Below are positions 39,001 through 50,122 of a stretch of DNA of 64,000 nt, piece after piece. The notes beneath the pieces were generated by a model, which saw only the letters and a program-made list of their open reading frames with translations, made no database searches and had not been told where the DNA came from. The DNA lies in the NCBI RefSeq assembly GCF_032854445.1, contig NC_088306.1, positions 10,781,386 through 10,845,385 on the forward strand, written 5' to 3'. The number at the start of each line of letters is the position of its first letter. Positions within the stretch are counted from its first letter, which is position 1. Both the position numbers and the translations under genes were made by a program. The stretch comes from Liolophura sinensis (Eukaryota; Mollusca; Polyplacophora; Chitonida; Chitonidae).

Positions 39001-40987
39001 GCCGCCATTCCACCCACATCCAGGTGACACGGCTAATCCACAGACGTAACTCCCTGAAATAGAGGGTAAAAGAAACACTTATATGAATTCCAGATTTGTG
39101 TTATTGGCACAAGATTCCAGCGCTAGGATATTTCTGCATCAACTTTTAGCACTGACGTGTATTATATCAGCGGCAAATATTAATTAAATTCAATAACTCT
39201 CACATTCAAACCAATGCTGCAATCGTCACACGAAAGTATCCGTCAGGGGTGCTTACCATTTAAGCGTCAGTTAATCAACTGACTCTTAAACTGTCGTTTG
39301 GAATATTTGACATTTTACCATTTCTTCTTCATCTGAACAAATTGTACCTGGACTGATCATTTTTCTGAATATCAAGTATGGTAAGCAAACTTCTGATCTA
39401 ATTGTCATTTGAACTTTCTTTCTCACAAAAACGCTGTTCATTGGCCAGTTTCATCACAACTTCTTTCTGGAGATCGTTAACAATTATGCCAATGAGGAAG
39501 CATGCTTGAATAAAGCTTCTTCCAGTACCACTGAAGTTTGTGTCAGCACCTTGGTCAGGTACATGTCAAAGGGCACTCGTTTTGATGGGATTCCCCTTAA
39601 AACTGACTGCTGGTATATAAAAGAACCAATGTAGTAATTCCCCAATCGAGTGAATAAATATATACACACAAAGAAAGCACTGGGTCATAACTCTAAATAG
39701 AGAAACAATTTAGGTAAGATATACTTTTCTAGCGTATCAAGTCCTAGCTTTATGGAAATTAAGTACATACAAAGGTAATTGATTCATCCAAAACTCGTTT
39801 TTGTTTGCATTTTTTTCATTCCACCGCATATTCATTTTTTGAGGAAATTATCTTGTTCAACTCCATATATACACATATTATTCATTTATTCTTTAATTCG
39901 TTTTTTCTTTTTTTGGGTGGGGGCCTCTACAGTTATTTATTCACTTATCTATTATAACTGTGAAATAAAAAGTGAAATACTCTTGAGAATTGTGTAAAAC
40001 GCCAGTGAAATAAATCACAAAACATAGCTTATCAGGCCTCTAATGGACACATCTAAGATCACACTAGTCATAATCGCGTCAGGATTATTTACAAGCATTC
40101 CAAGCTTAGAGTGTTTGCAATAATCGTTATCAGTCATTAACTTAGGCGGGAGGTTCGCGCTGAAGGTCTTTACCGAAGCCATACAAAGTGAAATCCACCA
40201 GCAGTCCCAGTAGTCATTTCCTGTCCCCTGGTGTAAATTGGATAAAGGGGAGTTAATCCACGGGAAAGGCCGACCGTCAGTTTCCGGGCAAAATTGTAAT
40301 CCGCGTTTTGAGACGTCCCTATTTTAAAATGCAATATTAAATATTTAAACCGTGTGGGCATGCTTGAATTAATACGAAAACAGCGTCTGGTAGTTTATTG
40401 AAAATATCAGTTGCTCAATTTGTGTTTACCCAAGACTAGCTGATGGCAATCTGGCGTTTCACCTATGAACAGGAAATCTAAACACAATACGCTACAATAA
40501 AAGTAACAAAAGACTTTTCTGTTCATGAGTGACTCATTTCTTCAATACATAATGTATTATCCCAGTGCGAAGTCAGTTAAAAAGTCAGCGAATTGTTTAT
40601 ACAGTATTTATTCTACGAATGAACCAACAAATCAAATCAACCAAGGAACGAACCAATGAATGTAAATTAGTTCACTATATAAAGCAGTATCAGAAAATAA
40701 GATAGTCAATGAGTCACATGTCAGATCAACAAATCAAGCAATCAATTAAAAACGTGATTACACGTATATTTCCAATGTACCGATTAGATTTCATTTCACT
40801 TCATTTCATGTCCTTCTGTCTGGCTGCCCGTCATTAAGTAAGAGTGATTCTTGACCTATCTGTGGACAGTTGTCATTCCGTAACGTCTATCTTATAGCGT
40901 CAGAAAAGAGCAGAATGTACAAATTTTCTTGTCACAACTCAAATCACTTTGCTATAAGTTTTCATTATCAGTGCTTAGTACGTGCTA
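36014..40987. other. Mostly unique sequence; GC-richer island 38440-39060
   Basis: An exon-like interval at 36624-36780 is discussed under findings. 37380-38440 is AT-rich with no repeat. 38440-39060 is GC-richer and repeat-free, a candidate regulatory island. 39160-40980 is AT-rich; nothing recognisable was seen. Confidence 0.35.
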
Positions 40988-41067
40988 CTTCCTCCCAACA
41001 TAATGCTGGCCGCCATCGTATAACTGGAACATTCTTGAGCAGGCCTTTAAACTGCCATCAAATAAAT
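40988..41067 (+). mobile_element. SINE-A 3' fragment
   Basis: CTTCCTCCCAACATAATGCT, GGCCGCCATCGTATAACTGG, AACATTCTTGAGCAGGCC and a CAAATAAATAACC tail. Only the last third of the element is present. Confidence 0.85.
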
Positions 41068-42055
41068 AACCAACTTTGAGCTTTCTGAAGTACATACACG
41101 TATGTATCTGTGTATAAGATTATCAGTACGCCCCTGTCTCTGATGGACGTCGTAATGGTGGTCAAATTAACACTGTCTATCAACAGGTTAGCGATTGCCT
41201 GCATGATTTGATCTGTTTGTGGAGTGTGAAGTGATTGCAAGCGCACGGCTACATGGTAATTTTAGCCATGTTTACTCTTGTGATCTGGCAGGACCGTTTT
41301 CAAAGGGTTGAGATTGATCAAATCAGTTGGAGCGGGCGGCAAACTGAACAGAATAGTAAATACCTCCAGCAGGTCAATAAAAACTGTTACCAAACAATGG
41401 TACAATTATTCCATTTTCGCTGAGTACGGACTGGGTGTTGTTTCAGCTGTTCGAGTGTTGTCGGTCGGCCGAGATGAGAGTCAGGCAGAAATTACGTCCT
41501 CAGCTGTTATTGACTCAACCGTATGATTATTGTTTAACTTTCGTAGGCTGTGACTATACAAAAATACTTCATGTTATTGTTATATACTTATCATAGTATA
41601 TTCCCAAAAAAACTGACATCGTTCAAGTACGCGTTTACGATTTCGATAGGACACCATTTCTACAAATACGTCAAGATGTTGGTGACATCGGTAATCGGAA
41701 CAGACTTCTTGCTTCGATTTCATTCAAAAAGTGGCCATGCAGGTGGAAAGAGCTTCGTCTACTCGGACTAGACACGGATTCCGTCCCCCGTGGAGCGCCG
41801 GAACGATATCGAAGACATAGCCAGCACCAATTCGCAATATCCCCGACATTTCCGCAAAAAGTTCATGTCTTGCACTTAATGCATTAGGTAGTTTGGCGTG
41901 TTAAAACATTTCGTTGAATGACCCATCGACCAACCGACTGACAGACAGACCGACAGATCGATTTACAGAGTTGCTCGTAACTAAAACACCAATCAAATAA
42001 ATAATCAAAAAAAAAAAATTATAATAAATTATCGTAACTATAACTCGCAAAGTAG
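41068..42055. other. Unique sequence
   Basis: No gene recognised. The A run at 42009-42018 lies just before the next SINE. Confidence 0.5.
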
Positions 42056-42268
42056 AGAAGCGCGCTAGCACAGCGTAATGACCCAGGAGTCTCTCACAAA
42101 TGCTGTGAGTGAGTTCAAGTCCAGCTCATGCTGGCTTCCTCTCCGGTCGTACGTGGGAAGGTCTACAACAACCTGTGGATGGTCGTGGGTTTGCTTGAGG
42201 TTTTGTCCGGTTTTCTCCTACCGTAATGCTGGCCGCCGTAGTATAATTAAATGCATAAATAAATAAAT
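42056..42268 (+). mobile_element. SINE-A copy, nearly full length
   Basis: GCGCGCTAGCACAGCGTAAT is the end of the A-box region. The B box GAGTTCAAGTCC, the middle GGATGGTCGTGGGTTTG, CGTAATGCTGGCCGCCG and a TAAATAAATAAATT tail follow in order. The usual GAAATATTCTTGAGTACGGC part near the 3' end is deleted. Confidence 0.92.
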
Positions 42269-42646
42269 TACAAGTCTGAGATGTGTCAGCTGTAGCTGTA
42301 AAGAGTTAAGACATTACGATTTGGCCATGTTAACTGCCTTTAACTTTTTGAACCCTTTCATATGTCACATTTGTTACGATCACATCCGATACTCCTTATG
42401 CAGGCAGTTCTCTGCTTGGTTAAGCGATATAAATGTTTAAAAAATAACTCACATGCACCTATAGACAGTCTGATCATGTGTTTATTTCTCGGATTCGAAC
42501 CAGAGACCTCAGATTCATACGTATAATCACCCAGCTGGTTTCAGCTGAATATAGGCGACCAGCTAAAAGAAATTGACCATATAATCTGTGTCATAACGAA
42601 ACGAACATTAAGAAATAATCATAATATCTGTACAGAAGCAACAAGA

Positions 42647-42784
42647 GTCCAGCTCATGCTGATTTCATCTCTTCGGGTATGTAGGAGTTTTTCCCGGGCT
42701 CTCTCCGGTTTCCTCTTACCATAATGCTGGCCGAGAGAAGCGAAATATTCTTAACTAGGGTGTAAACAAATAAATAAAACAAAA
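42647..42784 (+). mobile_element. SINE-A copy, 5'-truncated
   Basis: It starts at GAGTCCAGCTCATGCTG, just after the B box, and continues with CGGGCTCTCTCCGGTTTCC, ACCATAATGCTGGCCG and a GTAAACAAATAAATAAAAC tail. It lies about 380 bp after the previous copy in the same orientation. Confidence 0.87.
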
Positions 42785-43136
42785 TATCTTCTATCCTGGA
42801 CCGGAGAACCGGAGATCATGTTTTTTCTAGTACATATATAGATATTTTCGAATTTTCACTTCGGCTTGTCCGATTGCAACGTGAGCACTATGTCACCATG
42901 CTGCTCCCAGATGAACGTCGTACTTCGTTAGCGATAAAACAGGTCCATTGTCCTCTTAGTAATACAAAAGAACACGCAAGGCGTTATCGGTCATCCCATA
43001 CTCGGGCAAGAAATCCTCGAAATTCTCCTGCCTTCATTGCCATCGGGGATTTCGGGATAAAAACCAGTGTGATCTTACATGAAGTTTAAATGTTGTAGAT
43101 AATTTCCATTTCACCAGTATGGTTTATAGATTGAAT

Positions 43137-43178
43137 CTATTTATTTATTTGTTGTTTTAGGCCGTACTCAAGAATACA
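43137..43178 (-). mobile_element. SINE-A tail remnant
   Basis: TTTATTTATTTGTTGTTTTA followed by GGCCGTACTCAAGAATA is the last 40 bp or so of the family. Confidence 0.65.
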
Positions 43179-43195
43179 TATTGAATGAGTAAATG

Positions 43196-43272
43196 AATTA
43201 ATGATTATGGTTCTTCGCTAAACTTGCAATATTTCAGCCATATCGCGGGAAGGACACACCGAGCCAAAATAT
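43196..43272. repeat. SINE-D-like fragment
   Basis: GATTATGGTTCTTCGC, TTGCAATATTTCAGCCATAT and CGCGGGAAGG resemble the fragments at 49247 and 56303. It sits directly before the 178-bp array. Confidence 0.4.
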
Positions 43273-43930
43273 GTCCGTCGTTCGTGGAAAAGTTAGTGAA
43301 TTACTTGCCAAAGGACGTTGGTTTCCTCCGAACACTCAAGTTTCCTCCACCAATAAACCTGACACACAGTACAAGTGAAACAAATGAGAACGGCGTTGGA
43401 TCCTAATCAGATTGATACATACTTAGGAAGTTAACAATGAGCAAAAGTGTGTCCGTCGTTCGTGGAAAAGTTAGTGAATTACTTGCCAAAGGACGTTGGT
43501 TTCCTCCGAACACTCAAGTTTCCTCCACCAATAAACCTGACACACAGAACAAGTGAAACAAATGAGAACGGCGTTGGATCCTAATCAGATTGATACATAC
43601 TTAGGAAGTTAACAATGAGCTAAAGTCTGTGCGTCGTTCGTGGGAAAGTTAGTCAATTAATTCCCAAACGACGTTAGTTTTTTTTTTCAGGTATACAAGT
43701 TTGTTCCACCTCTTAACCTGACGGGCGTAGTACAAGTAAATCTCTTTGGAGAAAGGCATTGGATCCTAATCAACATTATGCATGCTTGAGACAATGAGCT
43801 AAAGTCTGTGTGAGTCGTGGGAAAATTAGTCAATTACTTGCCGAACGACGTTCAATTTGTCCGCACAGTACAAATGAAACATTCTTGTGAACGGTGTTAG
43901 ACCCTAATGAAGATAATGCATTAATAAAAA
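43273..43930. repeat. 178-bp tandem repeat, four copies, derived from a SINE-C body
   Basis: GTCCGTCGTTCGTGG starts at 43273 and 43451, and a variant starts at 43629, so the period is 178 bp. A fourth, worn unit starts near 43808. The first two copies are almost identical and copies three and four are clearly diverged. Each unit contains ACTTGCCAAAGGACGTTGG and TTTCCTCCACCAATAAACC, which match the SINE-C body at 57312. The array therefore grew from a SINE fragment. Confidence 0.93.
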
Positions 43931-43943
43931 TTCAAAATGCTCA

Positions 43944-43945
<2 letters not shown>

Positions 43946-44008
<63 letters not shown>

Positions 44009-44104
44009 GTGTATGTGTGTGTGTGTGTGTCTGTGTGTCTGTGTGTGTGTGTATGTGTGTGTGTGTGTGTATGTGTGTGTGTGTATGTGTGTGTGTGTGC
44101 GTGT

Positions 44105-44140
<36 letters not shown>
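43946..44140. repeat. (TA)n followed by (TG)n compound microsatellite
   Basis: TA runs from 43946 to 44006, then TG with occasional TATG and CTGTG interruptions to 44140. The histidine/threonine and cysteine/valine frames here are artefacts. Confidence 0.97.
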
Positions 44141-44141
<1 letters not shown>

Positions 44142-44265
44142 GGAAAAAATAATAAAATGCCTTTTCAACTTTCTAGATTCTGTTATATTCCAACTGCAGT
44201 TTCAAACAGAAAAAGAGAAATAGAGGAAGAAACTCCTCACAAAGGGATCTTTCTTCATTTCGTTA

Positions 44266-44270
<5 letters not shown>

Positions 44271-44330
<60 letters not shown>
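44271..44330. repeat. (GT)30 microsatellite
   Basis: Thirty uninterrupted GT units, separated by about 130 bp of unique sequence from the compound run upstream. Confidence 0.97.
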
Positions 44331-44332
<2 letters not shown>

Positions 44333-45969
44333 CGTGATCGCATGGGGTTTTTAAAACAAGGACTAGGAAGTTTTGCGTTGATGACATGATGATAGCGTTA
44401 TTTTCTTTTTCCTTCGTCGTGTTCACCCGTTTGTCAACAAGTATCTGCACATAGTTGCCCACCCGATTTCAAGCGTCGGTTCAGGTAAATCGCTTTAGTG
44501 AACCTATTAGATAAATAATTTATTACATTCGTTTGAATTGCCTGCTAGAAAAACCCTTACCGTGAGCAGAGGTTGGGAAGTCTTCACCCTTACTGTGCCC
44601 GAGGGCAGGTGTGGGGCGAGTTGACGACAGGAACGTAGATTTGAATCCAATCACCGTCGGTTGGTTAAATATTTGTCGACTGTTGAACAAGCCATGATAA
44701 CCGCCAGAATCTCTGGCTGGGCTAGCTTGTCGAATAAAGCAAACATTCTACGAGCTTTAGAATTCGGATATTCCATTAGACGAACCACAATAGTGTCAAT
44801 ATTTTATCGCTTAAAAATCTTTTTGGAAAACTATCACGATGTTTATATTTATTCACTGTAATTGTATGAAGGACCAAAAGGATCATGTTTGTATCCGCAT
44901 GGCGATTCGCTAGCTCCCGGGTTCGCTAGCTCTCCTATACTTGCGAACAGCCTGTATCTAATTTAGCTGCAGCTCGATAAGTTATTACACCCTATCATTT
45001 TGCTAAACAACGTTTGCGCTGAGTAATCACCTTCAATATGTCCATCGCCGATGCAACAGGCTGCGCAATGCCGCGACGTAACAAAGTGCACCTGAAGACG
45101 TTTTTTTTTTCTTATTAACGAAAGTTGCCATCGTGTACCACCATTACTCGTGGTCAGCGACTAATGACGTCACAAAGGCAACTCTGTATGTTTGCGCAAC
45201 TATTCTCACTCTATTAAGGATTTGGAGCGAACTGTTGCGGCTTCGCTACATTTCATGGTTATTTGTTTATTTTCACAGGCTGCAATGAATGCAGATAGAG
45301 GCCACATCAAAGGGAAATGAATTAAAGCATTCAACGCACGACCTGAGCGCTGAATACGGCGAACAAATATTGTGTTTTGTGAGGAGCGTGGCGCACTGCA
45401 AACACCAATGTATACTTTACGCGTACAAATGCTATCACATCTAACCAGGAGATGAAGTGTTAATTATGACAGAGTTTCCGTGTCGTTAGAATTGTTTAGA
45501 TACCTACCGAGTTCGATTCACGGGCCATAGATCTGAAGGTAACTATGTGAGGAATGCATCGTGGAACACAGAGAAAACAAAACTCATCCTATTTTTGTGT
45601 GCACTGCATGGTTCAACAACACCTACAAGGTACAGTTAAATAAAAAACAAATGATTATCACATCGTTTTTATAACATAAAAGTAAATGTGTTTTTAAAAG
45701 AATATAACAATACAGCCTACGGCATATGTACAAGTCAATAAAAGCGTCCGAGCGTTTTATGCTATAATTCTGAACAATGTATATAGTTCTACCGGAAGTC
45801 CACCAACCATTAAGATTTGGAAAACATGACTTGTAGGTGGTCTGAGTTAAAATGTACAGTTGTAAATACCGTGAAATAATGTTGACAAAAGTATGTAAAC
45901 CTTGAAATTCGTCTTCTTGTAACCTAGAACTAGTAAACAACGTGCAATTCCCGATGGCAAAACTAATTA
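44331..45969. other. Unique sequence
   Basis: No gene recognised. A B-box-like GATTTGAATCC lies at about 44639, without other SINE features. 45000-45600 is somewhat GC-richer. Confidence 0.45.
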
Positions 45970-46234
45970 TTTCTTTATTTTATTTGATTGGTGTTTTACG
46001 CCGTAGTCAAGAATATTTCACTTATACGACGGCGGTCAGCATTATGGTGGGTGGAAACCGGGCAGAGCCCGGGGGAAGCCCATGACCATCCGCAGGTTGC
46101 TTGAAGACCTTCCCACGCACGGCCGGAGAGGAAGCCAGCATGAGTTGGACTTGAACTCACAGCGACCGCATTGGTGAGAGACCCCTAGGTCATTACGCTG
46201 CGCTAGCGTTAACCAACTGAGCCACGGAGGCCCA
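45970..46234 (-). mobile_element. SINE-A copy, full length with target-site duplication
   Basis: Minus strand: GGCCTCCGTGGCTCAGTTGG (A box), B box GAGTTCAAGTCC, then GGATGGTCATGGGCTTCCCC, CCACCATAATGCTGACCGCC and the tail. It is flanked by CAAAACTAATTA (45958-45969) and CAAAACTAGTTA (46235-46246), a 12-bp duplication with one mismatch. This is the best full-length reference copy in the window. The duplication shows that LINE-type target-primed insertion was the likely route. Confidence 0.95.
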
Positions 46235-46379
46235 CAAAACTAGTTAGAGGAGTACCCAGTCAGTGAATCAACAAATGTTTCAATGATTAATCAAAGGTCT
46301 AATCAAACAAGAAATTTTATAAGCGAATAAATCAATCAACAGTTCCCACATAGTTCTTGTAGGAAGGGTCTTCTCATTC

Positions 46380-47040
46380 GTATACCACACGTAGACCATG
46401 GACTGGCGTTCCAAGTCGATACACGAAAGACCCATTTCCAAAACAACACAAAGCACCAGTTCTCAAAATAATATGTAAGAAATAATATAGAAATTATAAA
46501 ATAAAGCTAGTACCATGTAATGGAGAAGTAGTCAATAGTTTTCAGTGATACGGGTAAGACGGCCGATATTCTAGGCATGGCATCCAATTCAAATTTCAGA
46601 TTGGTAATCCATGGTAGAATACATGTACTAGAGCTAGTAACATGTAATAGAGAAGCAATCAACAGAACTGAAATAGTCCATGGTAGAATACATGTAATAG
46701 AGGTAGTAACATGTAATAGAGAAGCGATCAACAGAATTGAAATAGTCCATGGTAGAATACAGGTAATACAGCCAGTAACATGTAATAGAGAAGAAATCAA
46801 CAGAATTGAAATAATCCATGGTAGAATACATGTACTAGAGCTAGTAACATGTAATAGAGAAGAAATCAACATAATTGAAATAGTCCAGGGTAGAATAATG
46901 TAATAGAGAAGCAATCAGCAGAAGTCAAATAGTCCATGTAGGATAATGTAATAGAGAAGCAATCAGCAGAAGTCAAATAGTTCATGCATGATAGAAATAT
47001 ATGCATCTCAGAGTTATTTTGATTGGAACTGTTCATAAAG
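46380..47040. mobile_element. Unclassified interspersed element U, copy 1, hosting a 69-bp array
   Basis: CGTTCCAAGTCGATACACG, CCCATTTCCAAAACAACAC, AGTTCTCAAAATAATATG, TTTTCAGTGATACGGGTAAG and, after the array, ATGCATCTCAGAG and GATTGGAACTGTTC match in order a second locus at 59370-60540. No ORF, tRNA head or terminal repeat identifies its class. The 69-bp minisatellite at 46608 lies inside it. Confidence 0.6.
46608..46990. repeat. 69-bp tandem repeat (four units) grading into 49-bp units (two)
   Basis: TCCATGG or a variant starts at 46608, 46677, 46746, 46815 and 46884 (period 69), then at 46933 and about 46981 (period 49, a shortened unit). Units carry two halves with related words (ACATGTAATAGAG and ACATGTAATAGAGAAGCAAT). 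As 69 is 23 codons, one frame on each strand stays open with a 23-residue period (plus 46577-46903, minus 46507-46914). I treat both as by-products. Confidence 0.93.
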
Positions 47041-47336
47041 CAACAATGTAATGCGATAAGCATGAATAAGTTTACAGACACCGGCTTATGGGGATACAGA
47101 TAGCCAGAGATTCTGAACGCTCCACCCATATTTGGCAGCAAGAAAGTTAGAATTACTGTAGAATTTAAGAAACTTGCAGAGAAGGAATTTAGTTGAGTGT
47201 GAATGACGCTCTAGTTTGTTTGAATCAATTACTTGTGAGGTGCATTGAAATCAACACATTTTACACAGGCTCTAAGAAATACTATACCAGGCGAGAAAAT
47301 TATATTCATCAGGAATACACATGGCTGACTTTGTTA
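47041..47336. other. Unique sequence
   Basis: No gene seen. The left target-site duplication of the next SINE (47323-47336) is at its end. Confidence 0.5.
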
Positions 47337-47593
47337 TTTATCTGTTTGTGTGATTGATGTTTATTGCAGTACTCAAGAATATTTCAAATATACGACGGCG
47401 GTCAGTATTATGGTAAGGATAATCCGGGCAGAGCCCGGGGGAAATCCACAACCATTCGCCAACCACTGCCGATTTATGATCGTAGAGGATGCTAGCATGA
47501 GCTGGACTTGAACTCACAGCGATTACATTGGTGAAATGCTACATTCTCCATGCGCCGCGCTGGAACTCTAACCACCTCGGCCACGGTGTACCC
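47337..47593 (-). mobile_element. SINE-A copy, full length with target-site duplication
   Basis: B box GAGTTCAAGTCC, middle GAATGGTTGTGGATTTCCCC and the usual 3' domain on the minus strand; the A-box region is worn (CCGTGGCCGAGGTGGTTAG). Flanks are GGCTGACTTTGTTA (47323-47336) and GGTTGACTTTGTTA (47594-47607), 14 bp with one mismatch. Confidence 0.94.
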
Positions 47594-47607
47594 GGTTGAC
47601 TTTGTTA

Positions 47608-49246
47608 GGTGCTACGTTTCAGTTGTACGCAATTACACAGCCAGACGCTTTCTCCAATCACTGCGTTCTGGGAAATGATAAAAAGCTCGCACCTAGATTA
47701 CACCAGGCACAAATTAGTCTGAGCCGTTTCCGAGCTTTTTTTTCCGGTGATACTTTTTTTATAACACCTGAAGTAGATGAAATAAGTAACATATCCTTTG
47801 AGATTTACCGAATGTGTGTAACTATATTTCGGCTAGATTTCCTTCCAGTCTTCACTAATAAGAGTTGATGAAGCGTCGCTAAACCTAATGAAATCTCCCT
47901 ATGCCAGCGGTAGACGTCTCGCGTCTCCCACCGAGATTAGTCGCAATGACAGCGATTAGCTCCCTCTATCTGACACTCACCCAAGGACAGACGATAACCA
48001 TCCATAAATGAGACTTGTAATTTAGGCGGCGCGGACTTTCTGTATCATAAACCTTGGGTACGTAATACGAGTGATGTTTCCCTCGCCTCCCTTGAGAAAT
48101 TAGTACAGACATTGGCTTATTTCTCTCCTCGATTCCTGATTTTATACGGTCCGTTTGAAAAGCTACCAAGAGGCTGACGTACTGACTATTGGAGGACAGC
48201 CAAGTTATTCCCAGCTTAACGGCAACCAACACAATAAAGTACTCTAAACTGCTGATAAAAAGACACGATATTCTTTGAAACTTCATGGATTTACTTCCAC
48301 TTGGGATGTTTGAAATTTAATTATTTTTATTTATTTATTTGTTTATTTATTTATTTGACAGGTGTATATTTTGACCTGACTGGCCTCATTTCATTAGTGC
48401 ATTAGGCCTACAAATTATACAGATTAGACGCCACAACAGCGCATCAGTAAAAGTATGGGTTGGAACCAGATTACAAAGCAGAACTGTAGGCCCCGTTAAA
48501 TCTCGTGGTTAGTGGTCATCCACGAGATTTATTTGAGTTTCATTTATGGCAGATATCTATATGTTGCCACTGTGATTAAGACAGACGTATGTTTTAACCC
48601 CAGGTTTCCACGATACGGTTGAAACTCTGTTTATTTTAACGCTCTCCTGCCGCCGGTCACTTACACCAAACAGAAATGTATCGCTTTATCTCGAGGACCT
48701 CGTGGCATGAAGAAACTATGTTTCGTTTTGATTAACCTTTTGTGACTGCTATGACCCGTCAGTGTTATTTCACCTGTGTGGTTTAGTCTTAGGTTACTTC
48801 ATTCCTTCGCTTATAAATTCGGTTTCCGGTGACGGTGTGCCTTCTGGCCTGAATAATACAACATGTTTTGTCTAACTGAATAGTTTTGCCGCACGAACAA
48901 AACTTCATGAGCTAGTGTAAAAATGAAATCATTTTCACGTTTTCAAGTGAACGTGTGACTTCAACGTGCCGGTCAAACAGAAGAAAAAAGAAGAAAAGGC
49001 ACACGAAAACATAATAGGTTTGCGAGCCCAACGTTTGGGTGGACGATTGGGGTATCGTTACAAGCCAAGAGAGGTCTCGAAGGAATTCAAGTCCACGCGT
49101 TCGGGCGCCAGATACTCTACTCAACTAACAAACAATCGACTTTTGATCTGACGATTCTTTCAAATAAACATAAATCGTGTATCAGAATAAATGTCAACTG
49201 TGCTTCAGTGAATATGGCGTAAAGACGTAATCATTATCCAAATAAA
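47608..49246. other. Unique sequence; GC-richer part 47870-48290; (TTTA)n near 48320-48357
   Basis: No gene recognised. Frames of 90-106 codons at 47596 and 47966 have no domain. The TTTA run may be the tail of a lost SINE. Confidence 0.4.
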
Positions 49247-49306
49247 TGAGTGGTTATGGCTTAACTGCCACATCGGCAGTAGCTCTTCCACGTTGGGGCG
49301 ACATCC
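49247..49306. repeat. SINE-D fragment
   Basis: GTTATGGCTTAACTGCCACA, TCGGCAGTAGCTCTTCC and AAATAAACG match the fragment at 56303 in order. There is too little to assign a class. Confidence 0.5.
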
Positions 49307-49469
49307 AAATAAACGTTAAAAGCCTGCCGAAATATTTGCGATATATTTACAACAGAAATAATTGTGGAGATTTTTACTGTGTAATTATCTCCACATTGTA
49401 AATGAATTGAACGAAGATAATCAGTAATGGAACAAATTAGCATAAGCACGGAATAAGCAAGGTTCTAAG
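49307..49469. other. Unique sequence
   Basis: Nothing recognisable; it leads into the 20-bp array. Confidence 0.5.
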
Positions 49470-50122
49470 AACAATCAATGACAGCAGGGAACAATCAGTG
49501 AAGGCAGGGAACAATCGATGAAAGGAATCAATGAAAGCAGGGAACAATCAATGAAAGCAGGGAACAATCAATGAAAAAGCAATCAATGAAAGCAAAAGGG
49601 AACAATCAATGAAAGCAATCAACGAAAGCAGGAAACAATCAATGACAGCATGGAACGATCAATGAAAGCAATCAATGAAACCAGGAAACAATCAATGAAA
49701 GCATGGAACAATCGATGAAAGCAGGGAACAATCAATGAAGGCAGGGAACAATCAAATGAAAGCAGGAAACAATCAATGACAGCAGGGAACAATCAATGAA
49801 AGCAGGAAACAATCACTGAAAGCAATCAATGAAAGCAGGAAACAATCAATGACAGCAGGGAACAATCAATGAATGCAGGGAACAATCAATGACAACAGGG
49901 AAAATCAATGAAAGCAATCAATGACAGCAGGAAACAATCATTGAAAGCAATCAATGAAAGTAGGGAACAATCAGTGAAAGCAGGAAACAATAAATGAAAG
50001 CAGTCAATAAAAGCAGGGAACAATAAATGAAAGCAATCAATGAAAGCAGGGAACAATCAGTGAAAGCAATCAATGAAAGCAGGGAACAATCAATTAAAGC
50101 AGGGAACAATCAATTAAAGCAA
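49470..50122. repeat. 20-bp minisatellite AATCAATGAAAGCAGGGAAC, about 30 units
   Basis: The basic unit is 20 bp. Shortened units that keep only AATCAATGAAAGC (12-13 bp) are mixed in irregularly. Variants include GACAGC, CAGGAAAC and AATTAAAGC. It stops cleanly near 50122. Confidence 0.95.

Noticed and set aside
43941-44462. Threonine/histidine and cysteine/valine ORFs
   Set aside because: They are translations of the TA/TG microsatellites.
46201-46234. Genuine tRNA gene (GCTCAGTTGG with GAGTTCAAGTCC)
   Set aside because: The A and B boxes belong to the SINE-A head. The sequence runs straight into the SINE body and there is no acceptor-stem pairing to close a tRNA.
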